Shown here: in pieces, positions 1 to 8,357 of the stretch | Layout: each line of letters begins with the position of its first letter | Position numbering within the stretch: the first letter of the stretch is position 1 | Source: Planctomycetota bacterium | Lineage (GTDB): Bacteria > Planctomycetota > UBA1135 > GCA-002686595 | NCBI GenBank assembly: GCA_011053145.1 | Contig: DRLC01000287.1 | Span: 1-33,500 of the forward strand | Length of the DNA: 33,500 nt | Direction of reading: 5' to 3' | Notes under the pieces: generated by a model | Seen by the model: only the letters and a program-made list of their open reading frames with translations | Told to the model about the DNA's origin: nothing | Databases searched by the model: none | Program-made: the position numbers and the translations under genes

Positions 1-2517
1 CGGGATCGCTTCGATGCGATGGTCGTCAGCCCACGAGCGATCGGGGATGCGCTGGAGGTCGAGGAAGATGTCCCGCGGGCGGTCGAGGCGTACCGTGCGC
101 TTGGCGAAACCGGGCTCGGAGAACGTGAACTCCACCACTTCCCCGATCGCGGACTTGGCGACGAAGGGCGTCGTGTGGACGTGGCCGTCGGCCGTGGTGA
201 CGCTGCACCCCTCGGGGCGTGTGTCGACGCGGTAGGGCAGGAGGTGCTCGAGCGGCCGTGGGCAGACCTCGAGGAGTGCATTGGCGGCGGCCTCGTGCTC
301 GCCCTCCTTTGCGAGTTCGGTCGCCCGGGTCAGCCCGTCGCGGTGGCGCTGGACCGACTGAATCTCTTCCTTGAGGGAGGGGAGCGTGCGCAGGCTCTCG
401 TCGGTCGCGAGGAGGCGGTCGTACGCGGCGAGGGCTCGATCGAGGTCGCCGGCCGTCGCGTGGGCGCGCGCGGTGGCCAGCAGGATGTCGGCCTTCTGGT
501 CCTTCTCCTTGGCGCTGAGCAGCGCGCGCTCCTCGGCCCGCGCGTCCCGGCGTGTCAGGATGCTTTCGAGCAACTCCTCGATGTGGAAACGGAAGTTGGC
601 GATTTCCGGGGCGGTCCCCTCTTCGGGGATCTCGTCGAGGATCGTTCTCAGGAGATCGATGAGGCGTTGCTCTTGGTTGAGCTCCTCGACGCTCATCGAA
701 GCGGGAAGGTCGAGGGCGTCGCTCTGCTTGCCGAGCCGATCGGCGAGGATCCCGAGGAGGTCTTGGCGCTCGTTGAAGCTCTCGGTCCCGGGGTCGGTGC
801 CGGGCGGGGGACCGAGCTCCATCGTGCGGCGCAGGCCGAGCAGCGGGTCGCCGAAGCGCGCGGCGTCTTCGGCCTCCTTGTAGACCTCGCGCCATTTCTC
901 CTGGGCGCGTCGCTTGGACTCACGCTGGAGCGCGAACAAGCGCTCGCGCGCCTCGGCGATACGCGGCGGGGGGTCGTCCCCGAATGCTTCCTGGAGTTTC
1001 TCGAGAGCGACCGCGGGCTCCCCGACGTAGGCCTGGACCTGCACGAGCCAGTCCTCCACCTTGCGGATCTTGCGGTACTGGACGAGAGCGGCAAGGGAGA
1101 GCAGCACGCCGAGCGAGAGGCTGACCGCGACGACGACCTTGCGCTTCTTGCGGTTCGCGCAGAGCGTCTGCGCGTGGACCTCGAGACTGCCGGCTTCACC
1201 GTGGCCGGGCACCGCGCGCAGCACGTATCGGATCGGTGCGAGGGCCGAAGCGGGATCCCCCGCTTCGATCAACTCGTGGGCGGTGTCGAGGAGCCAGCGC
1301 GTGCCTTCGTCCTCGAGCCCGCTGTCGATCATGCGCTTTCCGAGTTCGATGCGAACGCGGGGCCGCGACGGCAGGTGACCGGAGGCGAGGCGCAGCAGGG
1401 TCCGAGTGCGTTTCTCGAGGCCGTTCTCCTGGAATTGGCGGGCGAGGGCGAGCAGGTCGTGGAACGTGCGCGCCTCGGGCTCCTCGGTCGCGACCAGGCG
1501 CAGTGCCACTCCGTGGAGCCAGGTGATCGTGTCGGACCGGTGGGCGTCCTGGAGCGCCTGCCAGCGTTCGCGCGCGGCCCGGGTGTCGATGTGCACCCGG
1601 TCCAGCTTGCGCAGGAGAGCGCGGCCGTGGCGCGGTGTGAGGGCGTGGAGGATGTGACCCAGACGTCCGGCTTCCCACTCCCCGATCAGGAGGTCCGCGT
1701 CGCCGAGGGGCGGCGGGCCGGGAGGCGAGCTCGTGATCCATCCGCTCAGGCGCTCGGCGGCTCGCCCGATGCGTCCGAGTTCGAGCTCGCGCTGGGCGCC
1801 GGCGAGGAGCTCACGCGGCTCGGCCATCCGCAGGTGCCCGGCCTCGACCTGGCTCGCGACGGTGTTTCGGCACTGGGAGAACGGCCATCCCAGGCGGTCG
1901 GCGATCTCCTGGATCGTCGAGATGCCGTCGCACTGGGCGAGGAAGTCGCGCGTTGCGGGGTCCGCTTCGGCCGCGGTGTCGAGGGAGCGCGGGATGTCGT
2001 AGGCCGACAGGGTTGCGGCCACCCCGTCGGAGGCCTCGTCCGACATCCGAGCGTGTTCGAGGAGGAGGAACTCGACGGTGACGCCGGGGCCCCATGGGCT
2101 GTGGGCTGGATCGAAGGCGGGCTCGGCGGCCTGACCGTCGATCGAAATCGTGGAGCTCGCCGGTCCGTGGTAGTTGGGGGGGAGCGGCAGCGGTCCCTGC
2201 TCGAAGCGGAAATGCAGCCCCGGCGCCTCGAGCATCCGGTAGATCGTCTCGAGCCGCGATGCGCGCGCGATCGCCTCCCGCCGCGCGGATTCGCAGTTCG
2301 GATCGGGATCGTCGACGAACGCGTTCAGCGAACGCTCCCGCCACAGGTCCTCTTCCTCATCGGGACCGGCGAGGAAATAGAGCTGGCCGCGGTGCAGCCC
2401 GATGCACGAGGTCGCATCGTCCCCGTAGAGGGTGAGGACCCCATCTCTTCCACCACGGGAGAGGCCCTGGAGGAGCTCCCCCAGTCCAATCCCCGCAACG
2501 TCGCCCTGGAAACTCAT
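1..2517 (-). CDS. DUF4388 (PATAN-like) domain membrane protein, C-terminus cut by window edge
   Basis: An uninterrupted minus-strand frame of 839 codons starts at ATG 2517 and runs off the left edge with no stop. The N-terminus (MSFQGDVAGIGLGELLQGLS, then GVLTLYGDDATSCIGLHRGQLYF) matches the opening of DUF4388 domains, which occur in bacterial signalling and motility proteins. A helical, tetratricopeptide-like middle follows. One membrane helix lies near residues 461-479 (VVVAVSLSLGVLLSLAALV), preceded by the basic stretch NRKKRK. After it comes a charged, probably coiled-coil region, and from about residue 770 a beta-rich, PEGA-like tail that continues outside the window. The basic flank suggests a cytoplasmic N-terminus and an exported C-terminus (inference). 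No Shine-Dalgarno sequence is obvious, so the start rests on domain similarity. The biological role is unknown. Confidence 0.8.
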   Translation of the reverse strand, partial: MSFQGDVAGIGLGELLQGLSRGGRDGVLTLYGDDATSCIGLHRGQLYFLAGPDEEEDLWRERSLNAFVDDPDPNCESARREAIARASRLETIYRMLEAPGLHFRFEQGPLPLPPNYHGPASSTISIDGQAAEPAFDPAHSPWGPGVTVEFLLLEHARMSDEASDGVAATLSAYDIPRSLDTAAEADPATRDFLAQCDGISTIQEIADRLGWPFSQCRNTVASQVEAGHLRMAEPRELLAGAQRELELGRIGRAAERLSGWITSSPPGPPPLGDADLLIGEWEAGRLGHILHALTPRHGRALLRKLDRVHIDTRAARERWQALQDAHRSDTITWLHGVALRLVATEEPEARTFHDLLALARQFQENGLEKRTRTLLRLASGHLPSRPRVRIELGKRMIDSGLEDEGTRWLLDTAHELIEAGDPASALAPIRYVLRAVPGHGEAGSLEVHAQTLCANRKKRKVVVAVSLSLGVLLSLAALVQYRKIRKVEDWLVQVQAYVGEPAVALEKLQEAFGDDPPPRIAEARERLFALQRESKRRAQEKWREVYKEAEDAARFGDPLLGLRRTMELGPPPGTDPGTESFNERQDLLGILADRLGKQSDALDLPASMSVEELNQEQRLIDLLRTILDEIPEEGTAPEIANFRFHIEELLESILTRRDARAEERALLSAKEKDQKADILLATARAHATAGDLDRALAAYDRLLATDESLRTLPSLKEEIQSVQRHRDGLTRATELAKEGEHEAAANALLEVCPRPLEHLLPYRVDTRPEGCSVTTADGHVHTTPFVAKSAIGEVVEFTFSEPGFAKRTVRLDRPRDIFLDLQRIPDRSWADDHRIEAIP

Positions 2518-2609
2518 GCTTGGGGTGTTCTCGTCTCGGTGGAAGTGATTTGCGCGGTGATGCGATTCGGGGACCCGCCCAGGACCCGCGAGGGACTCGA
2601 AGCCGGCTC

Positions 2610-2633
2610 ACCACCCCTCGGACCGGGGGTGGT
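2610..2633 (-). terminator. Possible terminator hairpin behind the MobA-like gene
   Basis: An 8-bp perfect stem (ACCACCCC with GGGGTGGT) and an 8-base loop lie 137 bases past the stop of the MobA-like gene, within the 252-base gap before the DUF4388 gene. No T-tract follows, so it may be a mere fold or a weak terminator. I see nothing else convincing in this gap. Confidence 0.3.
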
Positions 2634-2769
2634 CGAGGACAGCTATCGGCGGCCCTCGGGACCGTCCTGGAAGGACACTCGGGAAAAGCCCGGACGGATG
2701 GGAAGCACCCGGTGCCGGGGAGCCCGCGCCGACGGGGAAGGGATTTCCGACTTCGCGCAGGCTGGAGGG

Positions 2770-3402
2770 TCACGGGCGGTCGCGCCGGCGGAGGCGAGTT
2801 CGGAGGCGTTCGAGGTCCGCGGGCGTGTCGAGGTCGTCGAGGATCTCGATCGCTTCGACGTCGACCGCGAGGAGGGGATTCGCGTCGGATCGCAGCTCGC
2901 GCAGGGGGAGATCGGCGGGGGTGTCCTCGAGTTCGCTGCAGAGGGCACGTCCCAGGAGCACCGGGTGTCCGTGCCGCAGCTCCCCGCGTTGGTCGAGCAC
3001 GCGCGGGGCGAGCCAGCCGCGCGGTGGAGCTCCCTCGTCCCTCCAGCGACGTGCGAGAGCTTCGAAGACGGCGGCCGGGACGAGCGGCACGTCCACCGGG
3101 GCGATCAGGAGGTCGCGTCCGGGACGGGCCCTCGCAGCGGCGCGGACGCTGCCGGCGCGCCCCTGGTGCCAGAGCGGGTGCTCGAGCAGCTCCACCCGCG
3201 GATCGCCTGCGAGGGCGGAGCGGATCCGACCCGCATCCTCGCCGGCGACGACGAGGGGATGCTCGTCGACGCAGCGGGAAGCGGAGAGCAGGAGTTCGAG
3301 CGGCGACGCGGGATGCTCGTCGCGAAGGCGCACGAGGGCCTTCGCCGTCCCGAGCCGGCGCGACGCTCCCGCGGCGAGGAGCACGACCGCGGGCGATCGC
3401 AT
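2770..3402 (-). CDS. MobA/MocA-like nucleotidyltransferase
   Basis: This 210-residue protein starts with VVLLAAGASRRLGTAKALVR, the nucleotide-binding loop of MobA-like NTP transferases (LAAGxSxRLGxxK, about residues 7-26). LIAPVDVPLVP, with Asp104, fits the metal-binding aspartate region. WHQGRAGSVRAA and GHPVLLG are also typical of the MocA/MobA group, and the length is normal. Family members transfer CMP or GMP to molybdopterin, but others (CofC-like or sugar nucleotidyltransferases) use different substrates. The start ATG lies one base after the stop of the ThiF/MoeB-like gene (TGAGATG), so the two are surely cotranscribed. Because MoeB also acts in molybdopterin synthesis, a cofactor-modifying role fits both. 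The exact substrate cannot be read from the sequence. Confidence 0.85.
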   Translation of the reverse strand: MRSPAVVLLAAGASRRLGTAKALVRLRDEHPASPLELLLSASRCVDEHPLVVAGEDAGRIRSALAGDPRVELLEHPLWHQGRAGSVRAAARARPGRDLLIAPVDVPLVPAAVFEALARRWRDEGAPPRGWLAPRVLDQRGELRHGHPVLLGRALCSELEDTPADLPLRELRSDANPLLAVDVEAIEILDDLDTPADLERLRTRLRRRDRP

Positions 3403-3403
3403 C

Positions 3404-4441
3404 TCAGCTTCCGACCGTCCGGTCGTAGATGGCTCGCGCTCGGTCGGGATCGTCGGTTCCTTCGATCAGCGCGCGCCCGTCCGAGAAGAGGGTGATCCGC
3501 AGCCCGTCGTTCTCGAACCGGAGCAGCGTTCGTGTGCACACGAGTCCCTCGACCGTGCCCTCCAGACGGCCCGCGACACGTTCGAGTCGGCCCGGATCGG
3601 AGCCCGCCGTGGACGGCGGGATCTGCACGGTGTTGCGCCCGCACAGGACGACCGGCTGGGGAGCGGGAGCACGGTGGAGGAAATCGCGCCGTCCGAGCCC
3701 GCATGCGGGGCACCCGGGGTCCCGGGCGGCGGCGAGGTGGCGCGGTGTGCCGCCCCAGGCGTCGAGCTCGAAGAGCCGGGGTACGACGCCGTCGGGATCG
3801 ACGAGGAGACGCATCCCGATCCCGGCGGCGAGGGACGCGACCAGCGAGACCGCGGGCAGGATCACCCCTTGGCTATCGCAGGTGGGAAGGCTTCCGGCCG
3901 GGGGGGCTTCGGGGAAGAAGCAGCGCAGGCAGGCACCGCGTCCCGGGATCACGGGGAGGACCAGCCCACCCGATCCGACGACCCCCGCGTACACCCAGGG
4001 GAGCCCGCGTTCGAGCGCGAAGTCGTTCAGCAGGTAGCGGGTTTCGAGGTTGTCCGTGCCGTCGAGGATCAGGTCGCAGCCGGCCGCGAGGGGGTCGAGG
4101 TTGCGCACGTCGAGGTGGGCGGCGTGGGGGACGAGTTCGGTCGGCCCCCCGATCCGCGCCAGGGCCGCGGACGCGGCCAGGACCTTCGGCGTTCCCCGCA
4201 GCGCGTCCTCCTCGTCGAATAGAACCTGCCGCGGCAGGTTCGAGGGTTCGACGATGTCGCGATCCACGAGGACGAGCGAACCGACCCCCGCCCGCACCAG
4301 GATCTGGGCCAGGACTCCCCCCAGGGCGCCGCAGCCCACCAGCAGGACGCGGGACTCGCCGAGGACTCGCTGGCCCCGCTCGCCGAGACCGGCGAAGCGG
4401 ACCTGGCGGTCGAAGCGCTCCTCGTCGGGGATCGATTCCAT
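3404..4441 (-). CDS. ThiF/MoeB-family adenylyltransferase
   Basis: This 345-residue E1-like enzyme would adenylate the C-terminal glycine of a ThiS/MoaD-type sulfur carrier. It begins ERFDRQVRFAGLGERGQ, the standard opening of ThiF/MoeB. The nucleotide-binding loop is LLVGCGALGG, followed by VDRDIVEPSNLPRQVLF and ILDGTDNLETRYLLND. Two Cys pairs (CLRC and CPAC) fit the structural zinc site, and TCDSQGV holds the conserved cysteine near the active site. A C-terminal extension of about 75 residues, ending near LFSDGRALIEGTDDPDRARA, resembles the tail of planctomycete ThiF proteins. The frame is open upstream to 4558, but that extension runs toward the tRNA gene and lacks family similarity, so ATG 4441 is preferred. 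No sulfur-carrier gene lies nearby, so ThiF and MoeB cannot be told apart. Confidence 0.87.
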   Translation of the reverse strand: MESIPDEERFDRQVRFAGLGERGQRVLGESRVLLVGCGALGGVLAQILVRAGVGSLVLVDRDIVEPSNLPRQVLFDEEDALRGTPKVLAASAALARIGGPTELVPHAAHLDVRNLDPLAAGCDLILDGTDNLETRYLLNDFALERGLPWVYAGVVGSGGLVLPVIPGRGACLRCFFPEAPPAGSLPTCDSQGVILPAVSLVASLAAGIGMRLLVDPDGVVPRLFELDAWGGTPRHLAAARDPGCPACGLGRRDFLHRAPAPQPVVLCGRNTVQIPPSTAGSDPGRLERVAGRLEGTVEGLVCTRTLLRFENDGLRITLFSDGRALIEGTDDPDRARAIYDRTVGS

Positions 4442-4562
4442 GGGGAGACGATGGAGCGTGCCGAGGCGCTTGACAAGCCCCGCTCCGCACTCGATCCTCT
4501 TGCGCCCGATCGGGACCGGAGGAAACCACGACCCTCCGCGATGGGTTCCGATCCGCAAGGGC

Positions 4563-4640
4563 GGTGAGTGTAGCTCAGTCGGTTAGAGCACCAGATTGTG
4601 GTTCTGGGGGTCGGGGGTTCGAATCCCCTCACTCACCCCA
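4563..4640 (+). tRNA. tRNA-His (anticodon GTG)
   Basis: A full cloverleaf is visible. Acceptor GTGAGTG (4564-4570) pairs with CACTCAC (4630-4636), T8-A9 follow, and the anticodon arm is CCAGA-TTGTGGT-TCTGG with GTG at 34-36. The T-arm contains GTTCGAAT. The His-specific extra G at position -1 (4563) is encoded and faces C73 (4637), and CCA is encoded (4638-4640). Confidence 0.97.
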
Positions 4641-4662
4641 CCCACCCCCCTTTCCGCGGTAC

Positions 4663-5115
4663 CTACCGAATCGCCGAGTAGGTGACCCCGGAGATCTTCC
4701 ACGTCCCGTCGACGCGCAGGAGCGAGAACGCGTTGATCCCGACGTGATGGACCTCGCCGTCCCAGAGGAAGCGGTAAGGGCCCCAGACCATCGCGACGTT
4801 CCCGGCGACGCGAACTTCGGGACGGCCGGCGAACTCCTCGCGCATCGTTCCCGTGGCCCCGGCGATCGCCTGGAGCCAGGCCTCGGCGGGGGTGACGCCG
4901 GCTTCGACGCGCGCCTCCGATTCCTGGGTTCCGACGAAGACCGTTCCGGGAACGAGCAGGGTCTCGGCGGCGACTCGGTCATGCCGCGCCATCGCGTCGT
5001 AGAGGTCCTGGACGCAGGCGAGCGGTCCGGCGGCCGCCGGGTCCCGGGGGCGCGGCGCGGCGCACGAGCACGAGAGGAGGCCGGTCAGCAGGAGGGACGT
5101 GGCGGAGAGGCGCAT
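4663..5115 (-). CDS. NTF2-like (SnoaL/DUF4440-type) lipoprotein
   Basis: This predicted 150-residue exported lipoprotein starts MRLSATSLLLTGLLSCSCAA, a short basic start, a hydrophobic core and a lipobox-like LLSC. The mature part has the shape of a small NTF2-fold protein. An early helix (ACVQDLYDAMARHDRVAAETL) is followed by beta strands that end in INAFSLLRVDGTWKISGVTY, the usual closing strand of SnoaL/DUF4440 families. The frame is open further upstream to 5232, but only the ATG at 5115 gives a signal peptide. It faces the BNR lipoprotein gene across a 115-bp divergent intergenic region. The ligand or activity is unknown, since this fold is used by enzymes and by binding proteins. Confidence 0.8.
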   Translation of the reverse strand: MRLSATSLLLTGLLSCSCAAPRPRDPAAAGPLACVQDLYDAMARHDRVAAETLLVPGTVFVGTQESEARVEAGVTPAEAWLQAIAGATGTMREEFAGRPEVRVAGNVAMVWGPYRFLWDGEVHHVGINAFSLLRVDGTWKISGVTYSAIR

Positions 5116-5230
5116 GCTTTTGTCGTGGGAGTGAGGAATCGAGGCGTAGCTTGGCGATCGGAGGACGATACACGGTGGGTTGCCCACAAGCTCCCTTCCG
5201 GCCTTCCGAGACCCCCAGTAGGATCCTTCC

Positions 5231-7879
5231 ATGGCTGCTCAAATCTCCACCAAGGCACGGGCCGCGTCCTCCATCCTCGCCGCGTCCCTCGTCGCGCTCG
5301 CCTCCTGCCATTCGAACAACGCTCCCTCGGCGCGGGCTCCCGAGGTCCAGCCGGCCCGCTCCCTCGAGCTCGGCGCCGGCCCGCCGCCCACCGAGAACTG
5401 GCTCGACCCGGACGCCGAGGCCCGCGAGAAGGCCGAGCGCAAGGCCTGGATCGCTGCCCGCCACCGCGCCGTTCCCGGTGTCGACTGGCGCGCGGTCGAG
5501 GCGGAGAATCGCCGCGCGGAGATCGCGAAGCGCAACCGGATCGGCCAGGCGATTCTGCGCGGGGCCCCGGTGCCCGCGAGCCCGTGGGTGGAGCGCGGGA
5601 GCGAGAACCAGGCCGGTCGGATGTATGTCGCCGCCCTCTCGCCGGACGGGACGACGCTCTTCGCGGGCTCGGCCGCGGGCGGCGTCTGGCGCGCCGCCCC
5701 CGATGGAACCGGCTGGACGCCGATCGGGGACAACCTCGCCGGTGGGGCGCATCACCTCGCGGTCGTGTCGGGGGCTGCCCCGGGGGACCCCGCGGTGGTG
5801 CTCGCGGCGACCTACGGCGGGGAGGTCCACGTCACGCGCGACGACGGAATGACCTGGGTCGTCCCCGCGGGCCTGCCCAGCCTGAGCCGGGTGAAGCGCG
5901 TGCTCGTCTCGAGCGATGGCACCGAGACCTGCTACCTCGTCGGGCGGACGTCCGGAAAGACGAAGCTTTGGCGATCGACCGACGGCCTGCTGAGCTTCCA
6001 GCTCGTGCGCACGTTCGGTTCCTTCGAGGGGGACATCTGGACCCCGCGTACCGGTTCGGGCGACCTCTACTTCCTCGGGACCGCGAAGCTCGACGTGAGC
6101 ACGGACCACGGGGACACCTGGACGACCGTGGGGCCGGGGCCGGGGGGAAGCTCCGCGGAACTCGTCGGCTGCGAGGCGGGGGCGCCGCGTCTGTGGGCGG
6201 TCTTCCACCGAAACAATGCGGAGGAGCTGCACCGCTCGGACGACGGAGGCGCGTCCTTCACGTTCCTGCGCAACCTCAGCGACTACTGGGAGACCCTCAA
6301 CGCCTCGATCACCGATCCCGATCTCTTCGCCTACGGCGGCGTCGAAGCCTGGAGGACGACCGATGGCGGGGCGAGCTTCTCGAAGATCAACTCGTGGGGA
6401 TCCTACTACGGCAACCCCGCGAACCGGCTGCACGCCGACATCCAGGGGATGGTCGTGCTGCCCACCGGTCCCGTGGGCGAGACCTGGTACGTGGGGACCG
6501 ACGGCGGACTCTATCGTTCCCAGGATCGCCTCGGGAGCGTCAAGAACACGTCGCTCTCCGGCCTGCGCGTCAGCCAGTACTACTCGACCCTGACCTCGGC
6601 GGCGAACCCGTTGCATGTCATCGCGGGCGCCCAGGACCAGGGCTACCAGTGGGCGAGCACGCCGCCGAACGCGAACTCGACCCGGATCGACTTCGACCAG
6701 TTGATCAGCGGGGACTACGGGCACCTGACCTCCCGGGACGGGACCCACGCCTGGGTCTTCTGCACCTACCCGGGCTTCATCCTCGCGCAGCGCGGCGAGG
6801 ATTCGCCCTCGCTCTATCAGGTCTCCTTCCCCTCCGGGGAGCAGAACGCTTGGTTGCCGCCGGTCGTCGCGTCGAACATCGACCGCAAGAACTTCTTCTT
6901 CCTCGCGACCCGGCTCTGGAACTACCAGAAGAACTCGGGGTCGAACAGTTGGACTTCGCAGATCTGGTCCACGCAGAACTTCCAGGGCTCGAGCGGGGAG
7001 TACTTGACCGGTTTCACCTTCTCCCCGGTGGACACCCAGCGGGCCTATGCGGTCACGAACCGCGGGCGGCTCTTCTATTCAGGCGATCGCGGGAAGACCT
7101 GGACGGAGTCGGCGAGCACGGGACCGAACGCGCACTACTTCTACGGCACCGCCTTGATCGCGAGCCGGCTCGATGCGGACACGGTCTGGGTCGGAGGAAG
7201 CGGCTACGGAGTGCCCGCGGTGTACCGTTCGACGGACGGGGGGCAGACCTTCCAGGCCTGGGGGGACGGGCTGCCGAGCACGCTCGTCTACTGCCTTGCG
7301 GAAGCACCGGACGGCAGTGGTGTCGTGTTCGCGGGCACGGAGCTCGCGGCATGGAAACGCGGTCCGAACGATGCCGCCTGGGTCGATATCACCGGCGCCG
7401 ACGCTCCCGCGACCACCTACTGGAGCGTCGAAGCTCTGCCGAACGAGAACACGATGCGCTTCGGGACCTACGGGCGCGGAATCTGGGACTACCAGATCGA
7501 CCCGGTGGCTCGCTGCACGGTCCAGAACGGCTCGGGCACGAACCGCGTGTGCTTCACGTGCACCTCGACCCCGACCCTCGGGAGTTCGTGGCAGGTGCAG
7601 GTGGATGCGAGCGGTCACGCCGGAGCGACCTTCAGCGGCTTCGTGATCTACGACCGCCCGAGCCTGGGCACGACCTGGAACGGGTCGGAGGTGCTCGTGG
7701 ATCTGAGCGGCCAGAAGCTCTACCAAGTCCTCGCGGTATCGAGCGGCGGGCTGGACAGCTTCTCGATTCCGCTGCCGAGCGATCCGTCGCTCGCGGGGTT
7801 GCTCTCCTACGCCCAGGGCTTCGTCCTCGGCGGAACCGGCGAACTGTGCAACAGCCTGGAGATCGTGCTCGGGAACTGA
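5231..7879 (+). CDS. Large BNR/sortilin-like repeat lipoprotein with C-terminal NGSG module
   Basis: This 882-residue protein has a lipoprotein signal (hydrophobic stretch, then ALASC with Cys26). Residues about 55-105 are charged and helical. The core has repeated Asp-box motifs of BNR/VPS10-type beta-propellers: DDGMTW, DHGDTW, DDGGASF, DGGASF, DRGKTW and DGGQTF. Such propellers occur in exported glycosidases and in sortilin-like binding proteins, but no catalytic set is recognised, so binding or structure is likelier than hydrolysis. The last 120 residues (about 763-882) form the module QNGSGTNRVC...LGSSWQVQVD...LCNSLEIVLG, also present at the ends of two other proteins in this window. A possible -10-like TAGGAT sits only 6 bases before the ATG, so a leaderless transcript is conceivable. 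A strong hairpin follows the stop. Confidence 0.88.
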   Translation: MAAQISTKARAASSILAASLVALASCHSNNAPSARAPEVQPARSLELGAGPPPTENWLDPDAEAREKAERKAWIAARHRAVPGVDWRAVEAENRRAEIAKRNRIGQAILRGAPVPASPWVERGSENQAGRMYVAALSPDGTTLFAGSAAGGVWRAAPDGTGWTPIGDNLAGGAHHLAVVSGAAPGDPAVVLAATYGGEVHVTRDDGMTWVVPAGLPSLSRVKRVLVSSDGTETCYLVGRTSGKTKLWRSTDGLLSFQLVRTFGSFEGDIWTPRTGSGDLYFLGTAKLDVSTDHGDTWTTVGPGPGGSSAELVGCEAGAPRLWAVFHRNNAEELHRSDDGGASFTFLRNLSDYWETLNASITDPDLFAYGGVEAWRTTDGGASFSKINSWGSYYGNPANRLHADIQGMVVLPTGPVGETWYVGTDGGLYRSQDRLGSVKNTSLSGLRVSQYYSTLTSAANPLHVIAGAQDQGYQWASTPPNANSTRIDFDQLISGDYGHLTSRDGTHAWVFCTYPGFILAQRGEDSPSLYQVSFPSGEQNAWLPPVVASNIDRKNFFFLATRLWNYQKNSGSNSWTSQIWSTQNFQGSSGEYLTGFTFSPVDTQRAYAVTNRGRLFYSGDRGKTWTESASTGPNAHYFYGTALIASRLDADTVWVGGSGYGVPAVYRSTDGGQTFQAWGDGLPSTLVYCLAEAPDGSGVVFAGTELAAWKRGPNDAAWVDITGADAPATTYWSVEALPNENTMRFGTYGRGIWDYQIDPVARCTVQNGSGTNRVCFTCTSTPTLGSSWQVQVDASGHAGATFSGFVIYDRPSLGTTWNGSEVLVDLSGQKLYQVLAVSSGGLDSFSIPLPSDPSLAGLLSYAQGFVLGGTGELCNSLEIVLGN

Positions 7880-7890
7880 GGATCTGCCCC

Positions 7891-7960
7891 GGGAATCCGC
7901 GCCCGGCCGGGGGACCTCCCCTGGGGGATGCCCTAGCCGGGCGCGGATTCCCTTCTGTTC
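7891..7960 (+). terminator. Strong terminator-like inverted repeat after the BNR lipoprotein gene
   Basis: Twelve bases past the stop a perfect 17-bp inverted repeat (GGGAATCCGCGCCCGGC at 7891-7907, its complement at 7936-7952) encloses 28 bases that contain further C/G-run pairings. It is followed by the T-rich CTTCTGTTCCTT region. The position and the T-rich flank fit an intrinsic terminator. Confidence 0.75.
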
Positions 7961-8002
7961 CTTGCGACCCAGTCCCGCCCGGTCCACCATTTCCCCTGGC
8001 CC

Positions 8003-8341
8003 ATGGACCCCGCGTCACGCTTCTCCCAGCTCTGTGAGCTCGAACCCCGTCTGTGCGAGGTCGAGGCGGAGGCGCGTGCCGCGGAGGACGATGGGACCCG
8101 TTCGTTCTATTGCTCGAACTTCGTCTGGCTCCCGCTCTACATGCGCCTGCGGGACCTCGTCGGGACCTACCGCAAGGCCGCGCCCGGCGAGAAGAGCGAT
8201 GGGGTTCTCTTCGATAGCGCGAGCTTCGAGGCCTCGTTCCTGCACCTGTCCCCGATGATCCCGCCCTGCCGGAACTGCGGTTGCACGGTCTTCGAGCCCG
8301 TGCGCGAAGCGCAGCTTCGGGAGATGAGTCCCTCTCGGTAG
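8003..8341 (+). CDS. Small Cys-rich hypothetical protein
   Basis: I do not recognise this 112-residue protein. Its composition looks like a real soluble protein, with an acidic helical start (CELEPRLCEVEAEARAAEDD), an aromatic middle (FVWLPLYMRLRDLVGTY) and a C-terminal Cys knuckle IPPCRNCGCTVF (Cys89, 92, 94) that could bind a metal. A different, Arg-rich frame is open on the opposite strand over the same bases, but its composition is that of an antisense reading. No clear Shine-Dalgarno sequence precedes ATG 8003. It stands alone between the terminator-like repeat and the convergent end of the minus-strand block, 16 bases away. Confidence 0.6.
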   Translation: MDPASRFSQLCELEPRLCEVEAEARAAEDDGTRSFYCSNFVWLPLYMRLRDLVGTYRKAAPGEKSDGVLFDSASFEASFLHLSPMIPPCRNCGCTVFEPVREAQLREMSPSR

Positions 8342-8357
8342 CGCGTGCGTTCGGATC

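Noticed and set aside
19-3495. An open plus-strand frame of 1158 codons
   Set aside because: It is antisense to the DUF4388, MobA-like and part of the ThiF-like genes, whose minus-strand frames carry recognisable motifs. High G+C makes such long antisense frames common.
4564-8037. An open plus-strand frame of 1157 codons
   Set aside because: It runs through the tRNA and overlaps the NTF2-like gene and the BNR gene in another frame. Its product is Arg/Gly-rich with no domain pattern.
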